A stretch of DNA of 64,000 nucleotides, from NCBI GenBank assembly GCA_020055645.1, contig CM034546.1, positions 20,770,001 through 20,834,000 on the forward strand, read 5' to 3'. Of this stretch, positions 47,910-57,192 are shown piece by piece. The notes under the pieces are model-generated. The model had not been told where the DNA came from. It did no database searches and saw only the letters and a list, made by a program, of their open reading frames with translations. The position numbers and the translations under genes were made by a program. Source of the DNA: Tomocerus qinae. Its lineage: Eukaryota; Arthropoda; Collembola; Entomobryomorpha; Tomoceridae. Numbering within the stretch: position 1 is the stretch's first letter; each line of letters opens with the position of its first letter.

Positions 47910-48808
47910 CAATTAATCTTCTAAATCTACATATAGATAGAAGAGATTCAGTTAAATTCTGCTGCTTAAATTCGGTCACTAGGTGAATGGAGCTGAATAT
48001 AGTGTCCTAGTTTTCTAATACTTATCTACTCAATTTTTCCATTCTATAATACATACATAGCGTACATATGCATTTCCCTTTTAGCCTAATTAGTATCATA
48101 GGTTCTATTAGTAAATATCTACATTAAAATTAATCTTATAATTAACTTTAATTACTAATTAAACTTATAATTAACTTTTTAATCACTAATTAATTTAATT
48201 ATATAATATATTACAAGTGACTGAGATTAAAGGCACATTTAAGTTGTCCTTACCACAATCTTTTAAGTAATTAAGGCTTCGAGATCACCTTGGTTTTCAT
48301 GAGGCAGTGTTATAGATGTTGAAGAGTTGTCGTGTAGAGTTGTGTAGGTAGGTATATGATTACACATCATATTCCCACTTTATAATTGTCTCGTCAGTTT
48401 TCTCTTCTTTTATGTGAAGTAGAGATCCTGAAGGTGAATCCCTCTCTTCTTTCACCAGAAGTTGGTCTCCATCCGGATGTGCTCGACGGGTAAACAAGTC
48501 ATAAATGTTAGCTGGTTCCACTTGTTGTAGTTTGATAATGGGTGGAACACAGGAAGGATCGTCTTCACACTTTAGTGACTTTTCCAGAGTCACTGTTGAT
48601 AGAGTTTTTAGTTGGTTTGTTCTCATACAACTTTTGACACTCGATATAACATTTTTGGTAATTGGATCAAGTTTGATAGTGTATTCAGCCAATTTACAAA
48701 TGTATTTAGTTATCTCTAGTCGTTTTTGACTAAAAGATGTTGCACTCGTACACAACTTAGTTTGAATGTTAAAACACTCACTTTCAGATAGGAAAGAGTT
48801 TTCCTTGT
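47910..48808. repeat. 899-bp direct repeat, copy 2
   Basis: This copy is continuous with the intact P3 gene on its right side. With copy 1 and the insert it has the exact layout of an insertion flanked by a target duplication, but 899 bases is far longer than usual. Confidence 0.92.
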
Positions 48809-49487
48809 TAGCAGCAAGTATGTCCAGAAGGATAATATTTAGAAGTCTGTTAAATGTACTATTAAATGTCTTTTTCTTAAGAAATTGCAAATATAAACTT
48901 GCTGTTAATTTTGAGTCCCCATTGGGAGTAGCCCCAATGATCTCCAATTGGATGCATTTTTTAATGAATGTAGGTATTGAAGCACTGAAGCTAGCGTTTT
49001 CAATTGCAGTAACACTAATGGTGTATAGATCGTAAATTAGGTCTGTTGTGTTAAAGTTTAATCTCTTCCAAGATCCTCTTAAAAGTTCTATACACTTCAA
49101 AAATACATCGGGGGGTACAATTCTTTTAGGTGGCAGATTTTGTTTTTGCACTTCCGTAATTAAGTATTGTTGTGGTTCGAAATAATCGAACGTTTCAAGT
49201 TTAACAACCATCTTTTCAATGACGAACTGTAAAAAGGCAAAGTTAGATTTGGAGTTTATTAACTTCACCAAATCTTGAAGTAAGGAAAGATGTTTGAATA
49301 AATGTATGTATATTACTTTCTGTAATATAGACCAGTTCACTTCACAAGAAAGTAATGGATGGGGCACTTCATTATTTCTAAAAGGATGGAAGTGTGTTTT
49401 GACAATATTTTGTCCTAAATTGTCATTGTATACAGTATATATTTTATGTACGTCTTCTGTACTACAGGTGTAAACGGGGTCCTCCAT
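48360..49487 (-). CDS. P3: unknown cargo protein of the element's own three-member family
   Basis: 375 residues, ATG at 49,487, uninterrupted. The N-terminus (CSTEDVHKIY, CEVNWSILQKVI, SLLQDLVKLI) aligns with P2 (CSIRDIKQVY, IDWSKLELWI, HFQDLLY) and P1 (CPPRDIKKIY, VDWDALINWC, LFQDLVY), giving a family signature C-x3-D-[IV]-[HK]-[KQ]-[IV]-Y ... W ... QDL. The rest is mostly helical. The last 40 residues contain three psi-K-x-E motifs (VKEE, IKEE, IKWE), the consensus for SUMO attachment, in an acidic tail. No known family. It starts 20 bases after P2 ends, so the genes are tightly packed. Its 3' half has been duplicated to 45,197-46,095. Confidence 0.75.
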   Translation of the reverse strand: MEDPVYTCSTEDVHKIYTVYNDNLGQNIVKTHFHPFRNNEVPHPLLSCEVNWSILQKVIYIHLFKHLSLLQDLVKLINSKSNFAFLQFVIEKMVVKLETFDYFEPQQYLITEVQKQNLPPKRIVPPDVFLKCIELLRGSWKRLNFNTTDLIYDLYTISVTAIENASFSASIPTFIKKCIQLEIIGATPNGDSKLTASLYLQFLKKKTFNSTFNRLLNIILLDILAANKENSFLSESECFNIQTKLCTSATSFSQKRLEITKYICKLAEYTIKLDPITKNVISSVKSCMRTNQLKTLSTVTLEKSLKCEDDPSCVPPIIKLQQVEPANIYDLFTRRAHPDGDQLLVKEERDSPSGSLLHIKEEKTDETIIKWEYDV

Positions 49488-49506
49488 GGTGAACTCAAGT
49501 GTGGAT

Positions 49507-50450
49507 TTAATTCACTGATAGTTTGTTTTCCCGACTTTCCCTCTTTAACGCACGAAGTTCCTTTTGACTTAAAGTATTAAACAAAAACTTTCTTTTTGCG
49601 GCTTGGTAAATTACAGTTAACACTTTCACATTATTTATAGAATCTAAGGGGAACCAGTCTTCATCGTCTTCTTGATACTTATTTGTATATAACAAATCAT
49701 ATAGCACAGGACACAAGTCAAAAAGAGAGACACTGTTTAAGTTATGACAAGGAGTGCACTTTTGTAGTTGGAAAATTAAGTTGAAAGCTTCTTGCTGGAA
49801 AATTGGCCTTTTGTCTCTATTATGTATGACCAATTTTACTAAAGTTCTGAACAACACTTCTTGTTTATACTCACATAAATTCTGTTTCACCAAAGTACAA
49901 ATTAAGTTAGTGACTAGAAGTCCACATGTACCGAATTTCAAGGGTTGAGATATTTTTCGTGAGTAATTAAGGAGTTTATTAATAATATATCTTTGAGAAT
50001 TACCTCCAGTAATGAAGGCCACATAAATATGATAGTGAGAACCGATATTAACTGTTGATACCAAATTATCTGATAATCTCGATATCCACGGATTGATGAA
50101 TTGCTTAAAGATGGCAAACGGAATGTAAAAGTAGATGGGTGAAGCTCCCTGATGTAAGGTAGAAAAATAGTAGGGGATCAATTCCTTATAGTTTTCGTCT
50201 TGGGTTAAGGAGTCACAAATACTTTTAGTTAAAATTACTGAACCGTGAGTTAATGAGTACAAAAGGTCTTGGAAATGTTGATGATGTTTTTCTATATGAT
50301 TGTTAATCCATAATTCGAGTTTAGACCAATCTATCTGTGTGAAGGATACTTGTGTTTCGTTCTGGAATTGGGGTATACAAGCGTTTCACTTTCACAGTAA
50401 ACTTGTTTGATATCTCTTATTGAGCAATGTAATGTTAAATTTGCTTCCAT
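49507..50450 (-). CDS. P2: unknown cargo protein, paralogue of P1 and P3, one frameshift
   Basis: The ATG at 50,450 opens a frame reading EANLTLHCSIRDIKQVYC, which breaks near 50,370-50,390 (a run of four C). The remainder continues in the -1 frame to 49,507 and carries QIDWSKLELWI, PYYFSTLHQG, IYVAFITGGNSQRYI, CPVLYDLL and FPLDSINN. Each block aligns with P1 (YYFTSEYQG, IYSAYLTGNGRQREYI, CPVMYKLI, FPMDFIKN), so both frames belong to one ancestral gene. The C-terminus is basic (ALKRESRENK). About 310 residues, mainly helical; function unknown. Confidence 0.68.
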
Positions 50451-50877
50451 TTAGGTTGAAAATTCGGTTAAAACACTTCAGAAATTGGTTACTCGAAACT
50501 TAGAAGTTGATTATCCCGAGTCTGGTGTGATACTGATTTCATAAGGGAGAAGAGAGCCGAGAGAAGGGTGTGAATGTTATGAGTGTAGTAAATACTAGGG
50601 TAGTGGAATGAGGTCAAAAGGGATGGAACGGCTGCCCCGTAGCTTTTACAATATTTGGTACTTATATACTTAATACAATCATTTTATAGTACATAGCGGG
50701 AACAGATTACCGTGCTATATATGTTAGAAGACTAAAGTAGAGCTTATTTTAGTTACATTACCATTAAAATACTATTGTTATTTACAAAGGCACAATGAAG
50801 CCACTGTTTCAATAATTGGTCCTATATTATTATAGTTTACAATTTAGAATGTATAAGTAGGTATCAGTATAACAGAG
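50451..50877. other. Gap between P1 and P2
   Basis: This is the only sizeable gap in the minus-strand cargo block. It contains a purine-rich stretch 'gggagaagagagccgagaga' near 50,545. It could hold a promoter for P2 and P3, but I see no clear TATA box at a suitable distance. Confidence 0.4.
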
Positions 50878-51842
50878 TTAGTCTAAATTTAAGGCTTCTC
50901 TAGCTTTTCGTTTTCTTGTTAGAATTTCTTCATTTGGCCAATGTTTGTTTGCAAATCTTCTTTCTGCCGTTTGCATTATCAATTCCAAGGTACTTTCATT
51001 TTTGATAAAGTCCATTGGGAAGATAGGAAGAGATTTTTTATCCTTCTGTTTATAAATTTGTATTAATTTATACATAACCGGACAAAGTTCAAATATTCCA
51101 GTAGCAGTAGCCAAGTTTCTGTATGGTGTACAGAAGTGCAGTTGGTAAGCCAGTTCATATCCAACTTCCTGTAGAACGGGTGAAAGTTCTTTTCCAGGGA
51201 AGGTTACTTTTACTAAAATAGCATAGAGTAGCTCCTTTTTCCAGGTTGATGTATTATTTTGAATCAAATATCTTAAGAATCTTTCAATAGTTAACACTTC
51301 ACACCTTCACAGCTGAATCTTAATGGTCTTGGGCTTCTTTTGCAGCCAAATGTTAATATTCTCTTGATATATTCCCGTTGTCTTCCATTCCCAGTCAAAT
51401 ATGCACTGTAAATTCTATGTTGAATTTTCTGCTCACCGTTTGCTGCAGCGACATTAAATTGACGAATAGCTGGTCGTATGTAAGCTTTGAAGAGAGCATA
51501 CGGGAAGTGTGTGCTGGGTGGAATATTTCCTTGGTACTCACTCGTGAAGTAATAATGTAGTAAATTGTGATTTCCTTCTTCAAAGCGAAGAGATTTTTCC
51601 AATGCAATAAGTAACAAAGGACTGCTTCTTACTGTGGAGTAAACTAAGTCTTGAAAAAGTTTATGGGCATAATTAATATGTTCTTTACACCAATTAATTA
51701 ACGCGTCCCAGTCAACATCACAATATGCAGTATTCTGTTTTGGGTAAAGTTGGAAATTTGGTACTACATATAGTGTTCCGCCACAATAAATTTTCTTTAT
51801 GTCCCTAGGGGGACAGAAAAATATTAAGTCGGTCATTGTCAA
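50878..51842 (-). CDS. P1: unknown cargo protein, paralogue of P2 and P3, one frameshift
   Basis: The ATG at 51,842 opens 183 codons with CPPRDIKKIYCGGTLYVVPN, DVDWDALINWC and IYSAYLTGNGRQREYI. The frame stops at 51,291, and the homology to P2 continues in the -1 frame from about 51,300 to 50,878 (FCTPYRNL, FELCPVMYKLI, FPMDFIKN). The break lies at a different place from the one in P2. The C-terminus is basic (TRKRKAREALNLD), which could be a nuclear signal. Spacing to the upstream gene is 11 bases. No known family; the tandem arrangement P1-P2-P3 implies duplication within the element. Confidence 0.68.
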
Positions 51843-51853
51843 TTGATTGATAT

Positions 51854-52858
51854 TTAGTCGATCACTATAGTTGAGTCTGGATCACTTCCTTGAGACAAGT
51901 CGGCGTCTGAGATATCCAGCATTAGTTTGAATTGTTCGATGGTTGGCACTTGAGTGTGTAAATCGATCATACACGATCGACAGTTTTGCTCTAGTTCATT
52001 GGCATATTCCGTTTTAGTAATTGTAAATAACTTCTCGGCCAAATCGGATGCCAAGTAAATCAAATTTTCACTAGAACGTGATATATATTTAGCAAATATA
52101 TTAGCTATATTGCTCAGTCTGTTTAGATGCAGTGGATTTCCGTATGCTCCCAAGGCGGTAACTGTGTTGATGATGATTGGAAGTGCTTGACGCTCTCTTC
52201 TATTTGTCCGGTGTCTTAGCAGAAATCTTATTAGGTCCAGTGCCCTCAAAGTAGGTTCTGGGCACGGTTTAAATGGTTCACTTATTTCTATAATTAAATG
52301 AAGAGTGGCAAGAATTTGGGCACTTATACTTATGGTTGCATTAGGTGAACTTAGTCTATTTCCTAGAGCGTAATAAGTGTACACTTTATAAAGTACGGTT
52401 AACACATCGTTGGTGACACTTTCTATGATACCTAGTGAGTCTAGTCCCTTATTTATTATCGTAGAGAATTGTAAAAAGGTAAATAGTACTCGGTCCTTGT
52501 CGAAATTGCACGGATTAATGAAGAACTGGGGAAGAAAGTAGCACACTTCCTCTAAACAGGCGTAATCTAAAGGCCAAGTAATTAGAAGAGATTTTTGGTA
52601 ACTAGAACTGTTCAGTATGTAGAAAAAGGCACCAAAAATGGGAAAAGTGTTATGTAAATGTCCGTTGATTGATTTCCTAGCAGCGAACCAACGAATTCTT
52701 GGGGTCGGTTCAAGAGCTTTACATACAGCTTGCAGTGAAGACACAGAGAAACTAATATCTTCAGCTCCGATTTTTCGGTCTCCGATGGAGCAAACTTCAG
52801 AATCACCGAAATATCGTTTAAGTTCTTCGAGATGAGCTAAGCGTGGTTTTAGTCTCAT
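51854..52858 (-). CDS. Unknown 334-residue cargo protein
   Basis: Uninterrupted, ATG at 52,858. The N-terminus is basic (MRLKPRLAHLEELKRYFG). The body is rich in leucine helices (FLPQFFINPCNFDKDRVLFT, LDLIRFLLRHRTNRRERQAL, SRSSENLIYLASDLAEKLFT) resembling HEAT-type repeats. The C-terminus is acidic (LMLDISDADLSQGSDPDSTI). Weak resemblance of length, helical layout and a CRSCM segment to P3 (KSCM) might mean a fourth family member, but I cannot establish it. No known domain. It is packed between the split gene and P1. Confidence 0.65.
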   Translation of the reverse strand: MRLKPRLAHLEELKRYFGDSEVCSIGDRKIGAEDISFSVSSLQAVCKALEPTPRIRWFAARKSINGHLHNTFPIFGAFFYILNSSSYQKSLLITWPLDYACLEEVCYFLPQFFINPCNFDKDRVLFTFLQFSTIINKGLDSLGIIESVTNDVLTVLYKVYTYYALGNRLSSPNATISISAQILATLHLIIEISEPFKPCPEPTLRALDLIRFLLRHRTNRRERQALPIIINTVTALGAYGNPLHLNRLSNIANIFAKYISRSSENLIYLASDLAEKLFTITKTEYANELEQNCRSCMIDLHTQVPTIEQFKLMLDISDADLSQGSDPDSTIVID

Positions 52859-52949
52859 TTTGATATAAGTTTTATTTCAGGCTATATCAGTAAAGTGTTC
52901 TGAAATATTTAATTTCGGTTATCGCCCTTTTATTTTGTTACGACTTTAT

Positions 52950-53587
52950 TTACGGTAATAGGTGTTTAGGGATCCTGAACATCAGTAATTTAGTAGTCTC
53001 GTATAGATATAGAGTATTATTACGTTTACTAAATAAGTATATTGGCGAGTTCGGGGTAGCTTGAACATTAAAATGTATATATGTAGAGCTGTCTATGATT
53101 TCATTAGCATGAAAAGTTCTTCGTATTATGTTGCTGCATACGTCGTCTTGCCAATCAGATATGTGTTGAAACATCAATAGCCCGTTTGTCATGAATCGTA
53201 CCCAGGCATAGATATAAACATTTCGTAGTACTGGTTCTAATCCCCTTGTACGTTCCCCTCTGAGATTAGGTCTATTATCTCGATTTATCTTCGCTCCCTT
53301 TATAAGTAGTTTAGTCCGTGTTATGTACCTTAGTTCATACAATGGCAGGAGCCCTATAGTATTGATATATATATATCAATTTGCTGTTTGTAGAAAGTAG
53401 AGGTTGTGAGCAAGTGTTGAATAACAATTGAGTGTTGATGAGGAACTGGAATGTCAGTAGAGTCAGTGATTGAACAATTAAGTACTGTTTGCTTGTAAAA
53501 TAAGGCAAGCCAGTCGTAATTGCCCCAGTCGGATGAGTTCACTAAACATATATGTTTTGTTTCTTCTTCGGTAAAATGATCATTCAT
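52950..53587 (-). pseudogene. Unknown cargo gene split at a TA microsatellite
   Basis: The first frame (53,587-53,354, starting MNDHFTEEETKHICLV) stops just after the sequence 'gatatatatatatcaat', and a second frame, -1 to it and open through the same repeat, continues to 52,950 (TRTKLLIKGAKINRDNRPNL, WVRFMTNGLLMFQHISDW). The simplest reading is one gene of about 210 codons broken by a length change in the TA tract near 53,362-53,378. No family recognised. The preceding gene ends 14 bases upstream. Confidence 0.55.
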
Positions 53588-53601
53588 TTTAGAATAGTTT
53601 C

Positions 53602-53871
53602 TTATAAATCAGTCGGCGGTGGTGGTAGTACAATAACATCGGTTTTTATTCCCCTTCTACTGTTTATTATTCTTGAAAAGATTTCCCATAAGCCAAGAAC
53701 CAATAGCAGAACTAACACGAGAACAAGGCATGAAATTTGTCCACATAAAAATGATGTAATGTCTATTTCAGCAGGTTTATTTAGTTTTTCTGTTAAAGAG
53801 TTATATTGTTTGCTCATCATTTCTTCTAACTTGTTGAGAAATAGCAATATATCTCTATGTAGAGGCATCAC
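53602..53871 (-). CDS. Small single-pass membrane protein
   Basis: 89 residues: an amphipathic N-terminal helix (FLNKLEEMMSKQYNSLTEKL), one strong membrane span (CLVLVLVLLLVLGLWEIFS), a basic stop-transfer stretch (RIINSRRGIK) and a proline tail PPPPTDL. It lies directly downstream of env. The size and layout recall small viral membrane proteins, but no homologue is recognised and no function can be assigned. Confidence 0.6.
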   Translation of the reverse strand: MMPLHRDILLFLNKLEEMMSKQYNSLTEKLNKPAEIDITSFLCGQISCLVLVLVLLLVLGLWEIFSRIINSRRGIKTDVIVLPPPPTDL

Positions 53872-53984
53872 TGTAAGTAATCGAATCGTTAAGTTATTAG
53901 TAATATTTTAAGAGAGTATTTCCACCAGACAACTATATATATTACAAGACGGTCACGAAACAAGCGAGTGTGTATATTATGTAT

Positions 53985-56504
53985 TTAATGTCTAGGGGAT
54001 GATTTAATAGGAGCGGAAGGAAGTTTAGACTGTGAACGAGATCGTGGTCGTTTTTGTGAAGTTTCCATATAGGAAGGAGGTTCCTCTAGGTTAGAATCTT
54101 TTAAAGAATCTTGTTTTTCCTTTTCGTATTGATGATTATTAAAATTTTCATATCCAGCGTTGTGTACTGATTCTTGTCTATCGTTAAGAGTACGTAATTG
54201 TCCTGCTAACGTAGCGTATGTAACTCTTGGAGAATCGTAATGAGGATTAGAATGTGGAATTTCTCCTGTCCTTCTCCAAATTTCTGAATTCAATGGGTGT
54301 AAGATTTCAGGTGATACAATATTTCGTGAGTATGCAGATAAGTTCCAATCAATATCCGAAAGTGGGTTATTTAGGACAGTAGTACTGTTTACAGACATTT
54401 GATTAGGATCCCTTGTATTTTCAGTTGTAGTGTGTGTGTACCTTGTATTATCAATATTTTGTCGAGGATTTCCCCGTTCGTTCCTTCGAGTAGCTCTCCG
54501 TCGCCAATAGTTTATTTCGGGGGCGTAATTATAATATATTAGAATGATAGCAATAACGATAGTTGCAGTTAATTGAACGATGATTAAAGCCTCGATGTAC
54601 ATAGGAAGTCTACAGTGATCAATTAATTTGTCTATATCGTCGTATCCAATGACGGAATCATATCCGCAGTATGTAGTAGATATCAGTGGTAGCAATTGGG
54701 TAATACGATAAATCTTGTAAAGAATATAAATGACTGTAATAGTCAACACCAAATTCCAGGCTGAAGTTAACCAACTTGAATTATGTACCTCTTTAAGGAC
54801 TAGTCTGGGTAGAGATTTACTTTTAGTTCCTATCATTGCTTGTAGTGTAGTTTTATTATCCCAGTATTTATCTATAACTGCGTCTATGTCCTTAAATTGA
54901 GTGGAAAAGTCTAAGCTATGACTTGCAGGTATAACAATTTTTTCTATTTGAGACCAGGCAGCTGGAATGGTCTGCGAAACAGTGAATTCTAGAGCTGATG
55001 CTTCACACGGAATTAAGGGTGAAATTGGTAAAAATCCATTCATTTCAATTACACAGCTACAGGCTAATTTAATCAAAAATGCGCCCGTAACAGCCCCCCT
55101 GCCAAAATCAATATTTTGTCTATCTTCACAATTTACAGTTGCGTCTTCAGGAGGATTAGTTATTGCAAAGAGATTTGGGCCAACTACGGTAATTCTTGAT
55201 TTTGTAGTTGCAATTTTATCAAATTGACATGCCTTTAAATCTTCTGCCATTCCGCCATAAAATATTGTATTCAAACAAGGACTGTTTGAAGAAATATTTG
55301 AAGAGTAGACATTTACGAGACAAATTGGCTGAATAAATGGTTCACATTTATGTGCTCCCGATTCTAATAAGGGAATAATCTGATTTCCATTTTTGGCAAT
55401 AAAAGGTGGAATATTTCTTGGAATGTAGGTTGTATCTTTAAATCTCATAGGAATTGTAGTTAATTGAAATAGTTTCCACTCAGACGCTACAGATTTAAAT
55501 GGAATTTTTACAATTATGTGAATTTTTGAAGGTGAATTAATGCATGTTGCCAATTGTAGTTTATAATATTTACTGATTTGATTTAGTGGAATAGCCAATG
55601 TAAGGTTAAGCTTATTAAGTGAAATTTCCAATCGCCGTAGTTCAAATCGTAGTACAGTTGGTGATATAAACATTTTCGGAATTCTTTTACTCAAACAGGC
55701 TTCATCCATCACTGTGTGAATCATCAGTAAAGTGTTATACTGGACGAAGTATGCCGTCTGTGCTACGAGTTCAATAGTGTCATAATGTAATTTTTGTAAC
55801 TCATCAATTTTATTTGACAATATGTTTATCATGTCTATTATTCGATTATTTGATTTGTATAAATCAAATTGTAATGAAGATATTGCTTCGGCTTGTTGTA
55901 TTAATAGTTGATGATTTTCAATCACTGAATCCCGCATGTCGTTAATATAATTAACTATGGACTGTTGGTTATCTCGGAGTTGATAAACCTGATCTGTCGT
56001 TGCCAAACTGAACAGCTGCTGACCCAGCATCCCTACAGCATCGAAAAGTCCTCTTTTCTTCCGATCCATTATGCCGTACATCTCTTCATATTGGGGATCT
56101 TGACTATGCTTTGGGTCATAATCATGTTTATGTAAATTTTCCAATTTAGTATCATTCATTGATATACGGGGTGCATCTTGATCCACTAATGCATTGCGAT
56201 GTCTTAGAAGGGCATTAGTAAAAGAAATATATGAATACTCGAACTAATGGGCTTCTATACATGTTTGGTTAGATTTTGGTTTACTTGCGTAACAGTTAGA
56301 TCTTATTTTCTGAAAAATTGAAGTTTTCCTTGGTTTTTGCAAAGTAGGAACGTAGAAATGTAAGATAGCAGAGCCTTCATAGATTATTGTATCTTCTATT
56401 TCAGTGGGGTAAACTGCTGAAGTTAATGTAGTCATTATGGGTGGATTTTGACTGAGTACATAGTGAGCGATTGCCAACATAAACAAAAGTGGTAGTTCCA
56501 ACAT
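53985..56504 (-). pseudogene. env: env: baculovirus-F/errantivirus-like envelope glycoprotein with one premature stop
   Basis: The ATG at 56,504 gives a signal peptide (LLFMLAIAHYVLSQ). A single TAG at 56,246-56,244 interrupts the frame after 86 codons; the same frame is open beyond it to 53,985. A furin-type site RKKRG sits about 60 residues after the stop and is followed at once by a hydrophobic fusion-peptide-like LFDAVGMLGQQLF and a heptad-rich helix, the layout of class I F-type fusion proteins. Two membrane spans lie at about residues 473-493 and 529-552 of the downstream ORF, then a 180-residue tail with a PPSY (PPxY) late-domain motif. As it stands this copy would not make full-length Env without stop readthrough. 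Confidence 0.82.
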
Positions 56505-56529
56505 CTAAACATAGAAATCATATATTATA

Positions 56530-57192
56530 TTACCATTCATAATCATCTAAATAAGCAGGAGGATGACGTGTTCTAGTGCCTCTACGAAGGATGAAGGGTT
56601 GGTTCTGTATTCTTGAATGTGTTTCTAAAATTATAGGCATGTTAGTTGAAGGAATATCTGGAGTGTTATTATGAATTGGGGAATGTATGGAAAGTGGTGT
56701 TGGATTTTCTAAAGTCTCATTCTGTGCTGGAGCCCTAGTATTATCTTCAGAATGTACTCGTTGTGAAATTGATGGAGATGAAACATCAGCTTCTTCATCA
56801 CTACTGGAGTCTTCTACTGCCTCTGTATGTTCCCATGGGTCTAACTCTGGTTGATCGTCTTCATTTAGTCGATTTAAATTATATAGGTAGCGAGCAATAT
56901 AGAGTGCAGTCCAAAGTACATTTTCTAATGTAGTACCATTAGTAAAGAGTGATGGAACTTCTTCATTTAGCTTTTGACTTATTATTTTAATTGAAGGCCA
57001 TTCATCATTATATCTTAGCAGTATCATTGTAGTAATTAGTCCTGGAATAATGAAGTGTTTGTATGGATCTACTGAATCTTGTAGAATAAGTATGTAGTTT
57101 CGCTTCCTCAGATCAGTATACTTCAGTACAGTAATTATTAGTGGTATACAATGAAGACGAATTTCTTCTTTGGTAGTAATTATGGGAAATTT
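56530..57192 (-). CDS. ORF-X downstream of pol, probably reached by -1 frameshift
   Basis: The frame is open from the slippery site at the pol stop to 56,530, about 220 codons; the first ATG is at 57,027. The N-terminal part is hydrophobic and basic (EEIRLHCIPLIITVLKYTDL), then comes an acidic serine-rich stretch (AVEDSSSDEEADVSSPS) and a Pro/Asn-rich tail ending RTRHPPAYLDDYEW, which includes a PPAY motif (PPxY type). No domain recognised. It lies between pol and env, where other env-bearing Ty3 elements have no gene. Either an extension of Pol or a separately initiated accessory protein. Confidence 0.6.
   Translation of the reverse strand, partial: KFPIITTKEEIRLHCIPLIITVLKYTDLRKRNYILILQDSVDPYKHFIIPGLITTMILLRYNDEWPSIKIISQKLNEEVPSLFTNGTTLENVLWTALYIARYLYNLNRLNEDDQPELDPWEHTEAVEDSSSDEEADVSSPSISQRVHSEDNTRAPAQNETLENPTPLSIHSPIHNNTPDIPSTNMPIILETHSRIQNQPFILRRGTRTRHPPAYLDDYEW

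Noticed and set aside
45197-48808. Reading the 899-bp repeats as LTRs or pseudo-LTRs of the Penelope-like element
   Set aside because: The repeat contains the C-terminus and 3' flank of P3 and is continuous with the P3 gene on one side, so it is host-element sequence and not part of the Penelope-like unit.
48505-49035. Plus-strand ORFs of 74 and 89 codons antisense to P3 (first one also at 45,792-46,016)
   Set aside because: Shadows of P3 in other frames; the duplicate exists because of the 899-bp repeat.
48360-53871. DNA-virus origin of the cargo block (a fusion like the fish Teratorn element)
   Set aside because: No hallmark viral replication, capsid or packaging gene is visible in the cargo; compact spacing alone is not enough.
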